In this document: piece after piece, positions 11,386-22,440 of the stretch
How positions within the stretch are numbered: position 1 is the stretch's first letter
How the letters are laid out: every line of letters begins with the position of its first letter
From: Beta vulgaris subsp. vulgaris
Taxonomy: Eukaryota > Streptophyta > Magnoliopsida > Caryophyllales > Amaranthaceae
Reading direction: 5' to 3'
DNA: 64,000 nucleotides
Assembly (NCBI RefSeq): GCF_026745355.1
Contig: NC_079202.1
Location: 40,665,215 to 40,729,214 of the forward strand
Program-made: the position numbers and the translations under genes
Notes under the pieces: model-generated
The model's database searches: none
Told to the model about the DNA's origin: nothing
The model's input: the letters and a program-made list of their open reading frames with translations, nothing else

Positions 11386-12905
11386 TCATTCTCCAATGTT
11401 CCTAATTCCCATAGCTGAAATATGAGTCTCATGTTTCTGCTGAGAAAGTGGCTTAGTAAGCGGATCTGCAACATTGCTATCCGTATGAACTTTACATATC
11501 CTAACATCTCCTCGATCAACTATTTCACGAATCAGATGAAATCTCCTGAGTACATGTTTGGATTTTTGGTGTGATCTTGGTTCTTTTGCTTGTGCTATAG
11601 CTCCTTATTATCACAATAAACATCCAAAGCACTAGCAATACTCGGAACCACTCCTAGTTCAGAAATGAACTTCTTAATCCAGACAGCTTCTTTTGCTGCT
11701 TCTGATGCAGCAATATACTCAGCTTCAGTTGTAGAATCTGCTATGGTGCTCTGTTTGGAACTTTTCCAACTCACCGCTCCTCCATTTAAACAAAATATGA
11801 ATCCCGACTGCGATCGAAAATCATCCTTATCTGTTTGGAAACTAGCATCAGTATAACCTTTTATACTTAGCTTATCCTCTCCTCCATAAACTAAGAATTT
11901 TTCTTTAGTCCTGTTAAGGTACTTTAGAATATTCTTCACAGCAGTCCAATGGTCATCACCTGGATTTGCTTGGTATCTACTGGTCATGCTCAAAGCATAG
12001 GAAACATCTGGTCTAGTACATATCATGGCATACATGATGGATCCAATAGCTGACGCATATGGGATCTTGCTCATGCGGTCTTTCTCATCAGTTGTCGAAG
12101 GACACTGAGTCTTGCTCAGACTTATGCCATGAGACATGGGTAGAAAACCTCTTTTACAACCTTTCATATTGAACCTAGTCAGAACCTTATCAATATAAGT
12201 TTCTTGACTTAGTCCAATCATTCTTTTAGATCTATCTCTATAGATCTTAATGCCTAGTATGTATTGAGCCTCACCAAGATCTTTCATTGAGAAACACTTT
12301 CCAAGCCATATCTTTACAGACTCTAACATGGAAATGTCATTTCCAATCAGAAGTATGTCATCTACATACAAGACCAAGAAAACAATCTTACTCCCACTAA
12401 CTTTCTTGTAAACACAAGATTCCTCTTCATTTCTGAGAAAACCAAAACCTTTGATTGACTCGTCAAATCGGAGGTTCAAACTCCTTGATGCTTGCTTTAA
12501 TCCATAAATGATTTTGAAGCTTGCATACCTTCTTAGGTGCATTAGGATCAATAAAACCCTCTGGTTGTGTCATGTACACTTCTTCTTCCAAAAAACCATT
12601 TAGGAAAGCGGTTTTAACATCCATTTGCCATATTTCATAGTCATAATATGAGGCAATTGCTAATAGTATCCGAAATTAGATTTTCAAGATCCAATAGCTA
12701 CTGGTGAAAATTTCATCATATAGTCTATACCATGAATTTGTTTGAAACCTGTTGCCACCAGCCTAGCTTTATGGATATATACATTTCCATCCATGTCAGT
12801 TTTCAACTTGAAAACCCATTTGCATCCAATAGGTTTAACCCCATCGGGCAAATCAACCAAGTTCCAAACTTGATTTTCATACATGGAATCCATTTCGGAT
12901 TTCAT
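11386..12905 (-). pseudogene. Copia element 1 reverse transcriptase and RNase H, frameshifted
   Basis: This is the C-terminal half of pol. The N-terminal RT part (GCKWVFKLKTDMDGNV) lies at 12684-12905. The main RT block with the YVDD active site (VLYVDDILLIGND) and most of RNase H (GYTDASFQTDKDD; STTEAEYIAASEAAKEAVW) lies at 11595-12551. The two blocks are in different frames. After CDNKEL a one-base shift hides the tail, which continues to SAMGIRNIGE and a stop at 11386. The family order is normal, but as written the polyprotein is broken at two or more places. Confidence 0.9.
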
Positions 12906-12972
12906 GGCTTTTGACCATAAGTCGGAATCTGAACTGCCATAGCTGCTTTGTAGGTAGTAGGCTCATTGTTTT

Positions 12973-13968
12973 CTAAAAGCAATATTTCTTTATTATCAGA
13001 CATAGAAATCCATATCTCTCAGGTGCTGAAATTTTCCTAGTAGACCTACAGGGCGGTGCCACAGAGGTAGATTCCTCAACAGGTTGTGGAGTCTTATCAG
13101 TTTCCACAATAACTTGTATGTCCCTATATTGGCTCATTTTCAGCTCGAATTTCCTCGAGGTGAATATTTCTCCCACTTGAATTTCTAGAAAGATGTTCTC
13201 TTTCGAGAAAGCACCAGTTCCCACAAAACACTTTGTTCTCAGTTTATTATAGAAGTAATACCCCTTTGTTCCTTTGGATAACCCACAAAGTAACATTTGT
13301 CAGATTTAGGTGCAAGTTTGTCAGATTGTAAACGTTTTACATAAACTTCGCATCCCCAAATTTTAAGAAAAGACATAGTTGGAGTTTTTCCAGCCCATAA
13401 CTCATATGGAGTCTTTTCAACAGCTTTGGTTGGAGTTCTGTTTAAGATTAGTGCGGCAGTTTCCAAGGCATGACCCCAGAATGATATCGGAAGATCGGCC
13501 TGACTCATCATTGATCGAACCATATCTAATAGAGTTCGATTTCTCCTTTCGGACACACCATTCCATTGTGGTGTTCCTGGGGAGTTAGTTGGGAAAGAAT
13601 TCCACAACTTTTGAATGGTCATCAAACTCTTGGCTTAAATACTCACCACCTCGATCAGATCTAAGGGCTTTTATTGTCTTGCCAAGCTGATTCTGTACTT
13701 CCATTTGAAATTCTTTAAACCTTTCAAAAGCTTCAGATTTATGCCTCATAAGGTAGATATACCCATATCTACTGAAGTCATCTGTGAATGTTATGAAGTA
13801 CTGATAATTGCCTCTAGCATTTGTACTCATTGGTCCACAAACATCAGAATGTATGAGACCTAATAAGTCATTTGCTCTTTCACTTACACCAGTGAATGGA
13901 GCTTTTGTCATTTTTCCAAGTAAGCAAGATTCGCATGTATCATATGATTCGAAATCAAATGATTCCAA
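12973..13968 (-). pseudogene. Copia element 1 integrase, frameshifted
   Basis: The integrase reads CESCLLGKMTKAPF, then the catalytic core (HSDVCGP; FTDDFSRYGYIYL; LRSDRGGEY) and the GTPQWNGVSERRNRTLLDM motif with its catalytic Glu. It spans three overlapping frames: 13585-13968, 13239-13625 and 12973-13296. At least two frameshifts separate these parts. The tail (STRKISAPERYGF) links to RT. Confidence 0.9.
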
Positions 13969-14077
13969 AAGTCCTTCCTTTTGAAGTTTTTGGATACTCT
14001 CTCATTTATTGGCCAAGACGACAATGCCAAAGGTAAGTTTTATTTGAATCATTTGATTTGGCCTTTTTAGTATCAAT

Positions 14078-14460
14078 TTATAAACTTGTTTTTCTAAATC
14101 TAGTAAATAGACCCATTAAATAAGTGAGCACTACCATAAAACATTCCATCCTTTTGAAAAGAAAGACATTTATTCTTAATCTCAAAAGTAAACCCTTCTG
14201 TATCCAAAAAGAAACAGAAATAATGTTTTTAGAAATGGCTGGAACAAAATAACAATTATTCAAATCCAAAACAAGCCCAGAGGGCATTATTAATCTAAAA
14301 GTGCCTACGGCTAAAGCTGCAATCTTTGCTCCGTTGCCAACACGTAGGTCCACTTCCCTCGAGCCAACTCCTACTTTTCTTTAGTCCCTGCACATTTGTA
14401 CAAATGTGAGATCCACATCCGGTATCAAATACCCAAGAATTAGAAATAGTGAGATTTACT
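14078..14460 (-). pseudogene. Copia element 1 protease region
   Basis: The aspartic protease motif SWVFDTGCGSHICTN reads on the minus strand near 14400-14445. It continues after an indel as VDLRVGNGAKIAALAVGTF at 14078-14353. It would cut the Gag-Pol polyprotein. The active-site DTG is intact, but the frame is broken just after it. Confidence 0.8.
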
Positions 14461-14512
14461 TCAATAACATGTATACCTGAGGTAGAAGGAATCTTGCCAT
14501 TCTTCTTGTCCT

Positions 14513-15299
14513 CTAGATACTTAGGACAATTCCTCTTCCAATGACCTGGTTTGTGACAATGAAAGCATTCTTGGTCTGGAGTAGCTCCAGCCTTAGTTTT
14601 GACAACCTGTTTGCCCTTACCCTTACTCTGTGGTATTGCTTTTTATTGCCTTTCTTCTTGAAAATCCCTTTCTTTTTCTGAACCATAAGAACATTATTCT
14701 TAGGTGCAACCTTGATACTTGGTTCAGCAGTCTTGAGCATTCCTAGAAGCTCATTCATAGTCTTCTCCAACTCATTCATGTTAAAGTTTAACACGAATTG
14801 GTCATACCCCTTATGAAGGGAGTGGAGAGTGATGTCAATTGGTAGCTCATCACCTAAAGTGACACCTAATCGTTCCAGATTCTCAAAATAACCCATCATT
14901 TTGAGAACGTGTGGACCAACAGGTTCACTTTCTTTGAGACTGCTCTCAAGGATAGCCTTAACCGTTTCATAGCGCTCAATTCTTGCTTGTTTTTGAAACA
15001 TAGCTCTGAGCTGATGAATGATGTCAAAAGCCTCCATATTTTCAAATTGTTTTTGCAATTCAGAATTCATGGATGCTAACATCAAACATGTGACATCAAG
15101 AGATCTAGCTACTGCTGTATCATATGCTTTTCGAGTCTCAGCAGATGCTCGAAGGGTAGGTTCAGCAGGGAGAGGATTTTCAAGGACATCCAGTTTCATT
15201 TCAGACTTAAGAACTATTCTCAAGTTGCGATACCAATCCAAAAATTGTTGCCATTAAGTTTTTCTTTTTCGAGAATAGAGCGAATACCTTAGATGACAT
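14513..15299 (-). pseudogene. Copia element 1 gag, frameshifted
   Basis: Capsid-like Gag. The likely start is the ATG at 15299 (MSSKVF). Single-base losses place the following residues (SILEKEKLNGNN, then DWYRNLRIVLKSEMKLDV) in different frames. The longest open block is 14513-15241. The CCHC knuckle (CFHCHKPGHWKRNC) is present near 14525-14567 but out of frame with the upstream block. Confidence 0.85.
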
Positions 15300-17250
15300 A
15301 GCGAGTTTGAATTAGGAGTAACCATCTACAAATGAAAAAGTAAAGTTTTAGGTTTATGATTATAAACAATAACTTCAAATTTTAACCAAGTTAAAACAAG
15401 TTAAAGGCTTTTAGTCTAAAAAACTCCTCAATTAGGCTAAAAGATTCCAAGACCCCAACTCATTTAATCCTAAGCCAGCTTTGGCCGGTCACCTAAGAAA
15501 TAAATGATTTAGGTAAATAACACTTTATTAGTTATACTCCTATAACTCTTGGTTAATGGGAAACATCGCATGAAAAAACCCATTCCTATACCCCAAAGCC
15601 CAAGTCCTAATTGGATACTTTGTTGAATAAAACCTTACATACTTGTAAATTCTTAAATATACTCTAAAATTCTAAGATAAAAAATAATACCTTGCTTTGG
15701 CAAGCCTATTACCAATGATCAAAGACATGAATAGAGGTGTGTAAGGGTGGGTATCTAATTTATTCAAAAATTAAAAGGAGGACTTAAGTTACTATGTCAG
15801 TTCTAAATTTAGTGAACTAATAGTAATTAGAACAAAGCATAATAACAAAATAAAAGCAATAATTAAATGCATAATTTAAAATGATCCTAGTATGGCCCCT
15901 ACATCTTAATCTAAACTTGAAGATGCTTCCTTGTATCCGCCTTTTGATCTCCATCAAAGCTTGATTCTCGAATCATCTACAAGTTATTTGAAATTTAAAT
16001 AAAATTACAAAAATACAAAACGCGCGCAGTCCGTATTTAAGATACAAAAATACATAAACGGTATGCAGACCGTATTTTCTATCCTAATTTGGGCCATACT
16101 AGTCATCCAACATTCAAGCATAAAATTATTCATTCATTCACTTACTTAGAGTAAGTGACCCAGTTTATATTAGACGATTCTAATAAAAAAAAATTAGTTA
16201 AACTAATCAACAATTTTAATTAGTTCAAAACTAACAAAATATTTAATAGTGTTAGAAATTATACTTGGACTTTATATTATCATGATAATAAAATTGCAAC
16301 TTTGTCCAAAAATTGAGAGTTAAATATTAAACTAATAAACTCCCACTAAGAAATGGATCACCTAACTATTAGGTTCAAAATTTGGATTGAAGAAACTGAG
16401 ATTAAACATATTTTAAGCCCAAAAACTAAGTGTAAGTAATGCTGTCCACACAAGCAAAACAAGCCGAAAATATATATTTTTTTTTAATAAACATGCTATA
16501 ACCCAGGGCCCAACAGTAGGCACACAAGAACCACTGCCAGACCCAGAGGATAGCAAATCAGACTGGTTGTCCGGCCCAGCTGTCCAGGCCAGACATAAGT
16601 CCAGCCCAGACGTTGGAAGCCAAACAACACAATTCGTGAGAAGCCTGACAATCAAAAAAAAAAAACATTTTGCCAAAGATTGTAAAAGTTTTACATATTC
16701 TGATCATGTAAACGTTTTACATGTACTGATCATGAAAACGTTTTACATATTCTAATCAAGAGATGAGGACTTACACATTCTGCCAAAGATTGTAAACATT
16801 CTGCCAAAGACTTTTATTTTATTTCATTTTTTTTAAAAAAAAAAAAATTTTAAATCCCATTGTCAATGATTAAAATGTGTAATTTCAATTTGAAAAATTA
16901 AACAAATTAGACACCCTTGCCTACAAATTTGCGTAATTTAAGAAATAAAATATACACACCTAAAAAAATTGAGTAAGGGATTTCAACCTTTTCTTTTTAT
17001 TATTGTTAAAATAAATGAAATTTAATAATCATATTATTCAAACAAAAACTTAAAGGACTTATAATCGAAAAAAAAAATTGTATGAACTATTCATCATAAA
17101 TTGAAAAGCGAATATTAAATATCATATATTAATATTATTCGAATTCCAATAAAAAAACAAAATAATATGTTGCAATTTCACAAGTCCAAATTTAATACTA
17201 ACAAGATTAAATAATATGCATCTCAAAGATCAAAATAGCATAAATAGGGA
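15300..17250 (-). other. long untranslated leader of Copia element 1
   Basis: About 1.95 kb lies between the primer binding site and gag with no coding sign. Around 16675-16815 there are short repeats (gtaaacgttttacat and 'ttctgccaaagat', each several times). A long leader might hold packaging or regulatory signals, but nothing specific can be read. Confidence 0.6.
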
Positions 17251-17264
17251 GGCGCCTGATACCA
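17251..17264 (-). other. primer binding site of Copia element 1
   Basis: The minus strand reads TGGTATCAGGCGCC just inside the 5' LTR. The first eight bases match the 3' end of initiator methionine tRNA, as in most plant Copia elements. The second half deviates from the common AGAGCC form. Confidence 0.8.
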
Positions 17265-17265
17265 C

Positions 17266-18013
17266 CAATAGGATTTACGATGCGGAAATACAAACAATTT
17301 GTACAAAACCTATTCCCAAGAACACCCTAAAATACTATAATGAATCTACAGGAGGGAGTTAAGTTATTATACCTTTGAAGCGTGCCTCGTTGATGTTTAA
17401 GAACGTCAATTGAAGTTCCTCTACAAAGGTCCACCACCACAAGTTAATTATACCTAGATTTACTAGAACCCAAAACAAACCCTTATGTTTTATATGAACT
17501 TTTCTATCTTGTGAGAAACCTTTTGCTCACATACCAAAACTCACGGCAACTTTGTAATCATATGAATGATCTAGTCAAACTAATCTACATGCCTATTTAT
17601 TTTGCTTTGTATGCATATATATAAGGAAGGACTTGATTTCCTTTCAATTGAGAGGATTCAATCCATTAATTGATTGACTTTCTCAATCAATTAATATTGA
17701 TATCAATCAATTATCCAATAATTGATATTGATCCAAAATATAACAAGATATTACCCATAACTTATTATGGACAAAAGAACATATTGGTATTATTGTATAA
17801 TATTAATCTTAAAAAGACTAACTAATCAACAATGTAGTTTATGTGTGACCCTGTAGGTCCAATATAGTTTAGTAGTAAATATTAATTGTTTATTAATATT
17901 ACAAGCCAAGATTGGCTCCTAGCAAAGCATCATGACTACCCAAACTATATGGGATATAATTAATAATTTATAACTTTTGAGTTATGCACTTGATCATAGG
18001 ACATACTCCAACA
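17266..18013 (-). repeat. 5' LTR of Copia element 1
   Basis: Near-identical to 9831-10578. Differences seen by eye are about ten substitutions and small indels. It carries the element's promoter region; a TATA-like tatatata run lies near 17613-17620. Confidence 0.93.
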
Positions 18014-18093
18014 CTTCATCTTCAATAAGAGTTTTTTTTCACAATTGTAAACATGTAAATTTAACAATATTGGAGAAGAATTTAAACATGTAA

Positions 18094-18126
18094 ATTACCA
18101 TCAAGTGGGACATCATAAAGTGGAAC
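18094..18126 (+). pseudogene. second, shorter COBRA exon fragment
   Basis: The plus strand reads ITIKWDIIKWN, parallel to the NITNKWDIINW segment at 9765-9800 in the same orientation. It lies on the other side of the Copia insertion but inside the same MULE-like element. It is too short to be sure whether it came from the same capture or from a later internal duplication. Confidence 0.5.
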
Positions 18127-18301
18127 TACTGGATTTTTGAAAGAAGCTTAATTGGAGAAGGAGAAGTGGGCTTTAATTGGAGAAGGGGAGAGAAAAAAGC
18201 ACATTTTTTTCGAGCCATAAATAGCCATTAGGAATTTAAATATCTTTCCTGTAAAGTATAACTGTCAGTCTCGATAGTGGGGCCGCATATTTTTTTTAAT
18301 A

Positions 18302-19457
18302 CTTCCTCCGTATCAAATTACTTGCAACAAATCCATGGACATGGACTCTTAGGCAAAATTTCTCAAGGTGAGATTAGAAAAAAGTGAGGGTATATAATTA
18401 AGTTTAAATGGAGAGAGGAGGTGCCAACACCACCACCTAATGCTGCCACTACCAGTACCTACTGCCACCACTACCGTCGAGGCATCACCAGTACCACTAC
18501 TTACTGCCATCACCACCGCCAGAGCACCACTCGTATCACTAGCACCACCGAAACGCCACCAACACCACCAAAACACCACCGACACCACCGAAACACCACC
18601 GTAACACCACAGAAACACCTTTCTGCTGTCCAAATCAACGAAAAATCCAAATGAAAACACACACCCGCAATTCGAAGCCCAAAACCACCTTCCTACTGCC
18701 CCCACCACCACCCACCGTCAAAACCCATCCACCACCACAACACCACCGAAACGAGAGAAACAAATCGAAGAGAGAGAAAGTCAGAAAGAGATTTGCAACA
18801 ATTCGGCTGGTGTGGAGGTTTTCGGTGGATTTCAGCTGGTCGTGGTTGATTTCGGATGGTGGTGGTGGCTTTGGGTGGATTTTGACTGGATTTCGGCGGG
18901 ATGTTGATTTCGAAGGTGGTGTGGCTGGTGATGAGATCGAAGGTGATGATGTTGGTGGTGGGTGGAGGAGATCGAAGGTCGAAGGTGACGATGATGTTGG
19001 TGGTGGACGCCGGCAAGATTGGTGATGTCGGCTGGTGATGAGATCGAAGGTGGTGGTGGCTGATGATGAGATCAAAGGTGATGACGGTGGTGGTGGGTGG
19101 AGGAGATCGAAGGTCGAAGGTAATGGTGGTGGTGATGGTGGAGGAGGAGGAGGAGGAGGAGGAGAGAGACGGCAGGAGGATGGAGATGGGAGCATGATGA
19201 GAGAGAAATGGTGGTGGGTGGTGGAGGGAAGGTGGTAGTGAAGGGAGGGAGAGGTTATATTTCGGTTGATTAATTGTGATTAAGTGTGTAATTAATTTGC
19301 TTTGGGTAGTATAATATGTGTTTTAGTTTTTTAATAAGGACATTTTGGTAATTTTAGGGGTAAAAATTATACCAAAAATGGAAAGAAAGAAATTGTTGCA
19401 ATTAATTTGAAACAACCATATTTGGAAACTGTTGCAAGTAATTTGATACGGAGGAAG
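18302..19457. mobile_element. Stowaway/mariner derivative, 1156 bp, in the MULE terminal repeat
   Basis: The ends are perfect inverted repeats of about 27 bp, starting CTTCCTCCGTATCAAATTAC. The dinucleotide TA flanks both sides (18300-18301 and 19458-19459). The other MULE arm (around 8987-8992) shows the empty site with a single TA. The interior is far from MITE-like: it is a GC-rich, ggtggtgg/gaggag-rich block with no transposase motif. Confidence 0.9.
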
Positions 19458-19586
19458 TATAAAATTGCAACTTAACAGAAAAGTTAACACCGTTTTACTT
19501 TGGGTGAGCAAATTGCAACTTTTGAAAGTTGGGTGAGCAAATTGCAACTTTTATCAAAGTTCAGTACCCAAAAGTATACTTAACTC

Positions 19587-20880
19587 TATTAGAATGTTTG
19601 GAACTTTAGATAAGTGTTAAAAAGTTTACGTGCAATCAACCAACCAAAATTTATGGGCGCTTCAAAACTAATTTTGTTAATTGAGTTAAAAGTGATCTCG
19701 ATTTGCAAAGTTTTCTTTTTGATAATTAATCTGCAAAGTTTAATCTATTTAGTTTTTCATGGTAAAGAAAAGAAAAGGAAGGGCTGAAAAGAGAATGAAA
19801 TATTAAAGATTGTAAGTACATTAAGTTTTAGGGAAAGAATTGAGGGCATTTGGTTCATTAAGTTCAGGTTTGAGCAACGAGGGAACTAGGTTACCGTGAA
19901 TAATTAAATAAGCACAGTTTCACAGACATACTAGTCTGCTGATTTTCGTTTGCTTATTGTTGGTTTGTGATGTTGTTTCTATAGCACTTATTCAAATGCG
20001 GAGAAGGATGTGAGGACTGAAATGACAAAATTAATTTACTAAAATAGGTTCGACATGGATTTGGCAAAAAGAAAACAAAAAACCATATAAGTTAACATAT
20101 ATAAACAAGTCACTAACACATAGCTTAATTAATGGTGAGTATTAAGAAAAATACTTACACTATTAGAAATAAATGCATATATTTGTAACAAAATTAGATA
20201 GTTTGGGATTAGTTTAAGAAGAAGAGTTAATGAATTGAATGACAATTGCGTTATTAAAAGTTGTCAATACTTTCTCTCTCCTCTGCTCCTCGTTGAAAAA
20301 GGTCCTTAGAGGACGAACAATGATGCCCCTTGATTTAAAGAGAACGATAAGGGTTGGGGATGTCTTCAAGCTGCTCAACTCGTCCCCTAGCCCTTCATTC
20401 TAATTGCCCTACACCCCACTTCTCGAGAGAAGTTCCACAAACATTTGTCGGGAATATTCGTATAGCACTTGACCAGTCCCCATCCCCGGTACAAGAAACA
20501 AAACTTCGTAGAAGTACCCGTGCTTCATAAATTTCTTTTGTGGGATTTCGGCACCGTCATCGGTGATCGATGTTCAGCATTTGGAGCACAATAGCTTTGG
20601 CGGAAGGCTGGAACTTAAAAGTGAAAAATTCAGTTTTCCACCAAATGTCCCAGAATTTTCATGAAACTCACTATATACCCAACTTTTGGAAATTCAACAA
20701 ATGCTCCCGACTTTTAGACAAATAACACATCATATCTTGACTGACGAACGTAAATTATGTTAGTCATTAACCCCTAACTAACCTAATTAACCCTTAACCC
20801 ATAAAGTGTTCGCCATCATAGGGATTCCAAGTAGCGCAACACCAATGAGCTAATCCGCCCCTGCTAGAAACGTGATAAAT
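19587..20880. other. unassigned spacer
   Basis: AT-rich DNA with a more GC-balanced patch at 20280-20560 in which I recognise no protein or RNA. No element ends seen. Confidence 0.5.
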
Positions 20881-20885
20881 CTAAC

Positions 20886-21432
20886 TTATGATGCTCTCAT
20901 TGTGGAAGACATTATAAATAACTTCAAAAGACTTTTAATTCTTATAATGTTTCTCAGCTTGAGCTTCACTAAACCTGTTAGATTCCCCCAACAGCTCCTA
21001 AAACCCCTTACCAAACACCTCCACTGCTTCCTCACATTAGACGGGTTTGTATAACCCATTTACGGCACTCGAAGATCTTTGAAAGTTCATCGAGGCATCA
21101 TTATGAATTAGCATACCTAGGAGATATGATCGCCACGGCTAAAGCCGAGTCAACGATAGCTTCGATTAAACTTGGTTGTATAATATCGCCTCTTTTCATG
21201 CCTCCCTCGTCCATGAAAGGTCTTAGTTCCTTGTTTTTCAGGGTGTTATGTGATGGTGTTGTGAATATGTGACGTGTGTCCTCCCCTATGAAGCTTAGGA
21301 ATACGTCCCAGCTCACCCGTTTATACAACATTGACAATGGGAGGAGATAGAGAAATCTTATGGTGATCTCATTGTGGAAGACATTATAAATAACTTCAGA
21401 AGACTTTTAATTCTTGTAATGTTTCTCATATT
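20886..21432. repeat. ~70-bp direct repeat flanking a TIR-domain relic
   Basis: The segment 'tctcattgtggaagacatta...' at about 20892-20955 recurs nearly unchanged at about 21367-21430. The pair brackets the NLR relic at 21101-21337. Confidence 0.7.
21101..21337 (-). pseudogene. TIR domain fragment of a TIR-NBS-LRR resistance gene
   Basis: The 78-residue reading begins with the first TIR strand (WDVFLSFIGEDTRHIFT), continues through FMDEGGMKRGDIIQPSLIEA and ends at AVAIISPRYANS. TIR domains of plant NLR receptors act as NADases in immune signalling and normally run about 150 residues. Here the chain stops before the catalytic Glu region (the CLEEL helix), and no NB-ARC or LRR follows. It is a truncated relic. 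Confidence 0.75.
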
Positions 21433-21439
21433 AAAAGGA

Positions 21440-22012
21440 CAGCCAATATTGAACATCTCACGACAAGAGAGTCCCTCCATATACGGCTAATGTTTGTATT
21501 TTGCCTAGAAATTTATTCCCCTCAAGGAATTCTCTCCTTGGCAGAATTTGGTTCTATTTAATTTAACCCTCTTCCCTTTCCTTCAAAAAATAGAAACTAT
21601 TTCTTTATATAAAAATATTAGAAAATTTCTAATAATAAAAGTAGTTCAAACTTACTAGTTGAAGCCTGAAGGGGTTGAAACTGAGACCCGTGCAATCCTA
21701 ATATTCCTCATATACATTTATGTACTGAGCTAAACGCTTCCTGATGATACAAATATACAATAGTGTAAACTTCCTAGTGAATCACTGAGTCTAAATAATT
21801 TTTTTGTGAGAAACAGGGGATGACCCCCCCCCCCCCCACTACACACACACAGAGTTACAATGAAGAAACTAAAAACAAGAAGCAAAAAAACAAAAACAAA
21901 AATCAAAAGAACAACTATAGACTACTAAAGAAAAAACAAAAAAAAAGTAACTAAGAAACTACACTCTATGGCTTGGAAGCATCCGAGAGACCAACATTTT
22001 ACCAAGATCCTC
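21440..22012. other. low-complexity spacer
   Basis: Contains a run of about 15 C followed by (AC)n at 21825-21850 and an A-rich stretch at 21870-21960. No gene seen. The A-rich part may be the tail of a degraded retroelement. Confidence 0.5.
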
Positions 22013-22440
22013 CTATAAAATGGTTTGAAGGTCCTTCGGGACCGCTATTAACATCATCAAATTCTCCTCTATTTGAACTCCATAGTAAGCAAGCCAATCC
22101 ACTGCATGGTAACCTCTCACCCTTTGTCTAATAATGAGAGATTTACATCTTCTAATAATGTGAATATAGGGAGGGTTGATTGGAATACCATCTAACAATG
22201 AACGAACTACCACTCCTGAGTCGACCACCACTTGAACTGTCTTGTGACTTCCATTAAAGGCAATAAGCATACCTTTCAAGACCCCAAGTAACTTAGTCTC
22301 ATTAATCGAGTAAATACCATAGTTGATCACAAACACCTCATATTATTATCCACGATAGTCGTGCTACCACTTTAGTGGGGTTACCTCTATCCGCACCATC
22401 AATATTCGAAAAACTCGACCTTCTCTTGGATGTTCCCATC
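22013..22440 (-). pseudogene. LINE-type RNase H domain fragment
   Basis: The minus strand reads NIDGADRGNP near 22385-22415 in one frame. In another frame at 22013-22336 it reads INETKLLGVLKGMLIAFNGS, VQVVVDSG, HAVDWLAYYGVQ and VPKDLQTIL. These follow the order of the plant RNase H-like domain (RVT_3) at the end of L1-type LINE ORF2, with the expected acidic residues D, E, D, D. A frameshift separates the first Asp from the rest. It is a retroposon relic. Confidence 0.7.

Larger units (their letters stand above)
9831..18013 (-). mobile_element. Copia LTR retrotransposon, near-complete but frameshifted
   Basis: Two ~748-bp direct LTRs bound an interior with gag, protease, integrase, reverse transcriptase and RNase H in Copia order on the minus strand. 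The 5-bp target duplication CTTCA lies at 9826-9830 and 18014-18018. A primer binding site matching initiator Met tRNA and a purine-rich tract sit where expected. The LTRs differ at about ten places by eye, so the insertion is fairly young, yet the reading frames carry many indels. It sits in the intron side of the captured COBRA fragment. Confidence 0.95.
8861..19586. mobile_element. Mutator-like element with ~295-bp inverted ends, carrying a COBRA gene fragment
   Basis: Sequence 8861-9155 recurs inverted at 18133-18299 plus 19458-19586. The outermost bases are GAGTTAAGTATACTTTT on both sides. Long terminal inverted repeats with host exon DNA between them fit a Pack-MULE. I found no clear 9-bp target duplication, possibly because the left end is tandemly duplicated. 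The interior is interrupted by a Copia element (9831-18013), and the right repeat by a Stowaway derivative (18302-19457). No MULE transposase is visible. The MULE class is inferred from structure only. Confidence 0.6.

Noticed and set aside
18349..19195. Long Pro/Ser-rich and Gly/Trp-rich open frames on both strands
   Set aside because: They are readings of a (ggt)n/(gga)n low-complexity block inside a Stowaway derivative; several frames are open at once, as expected from simple repeats.
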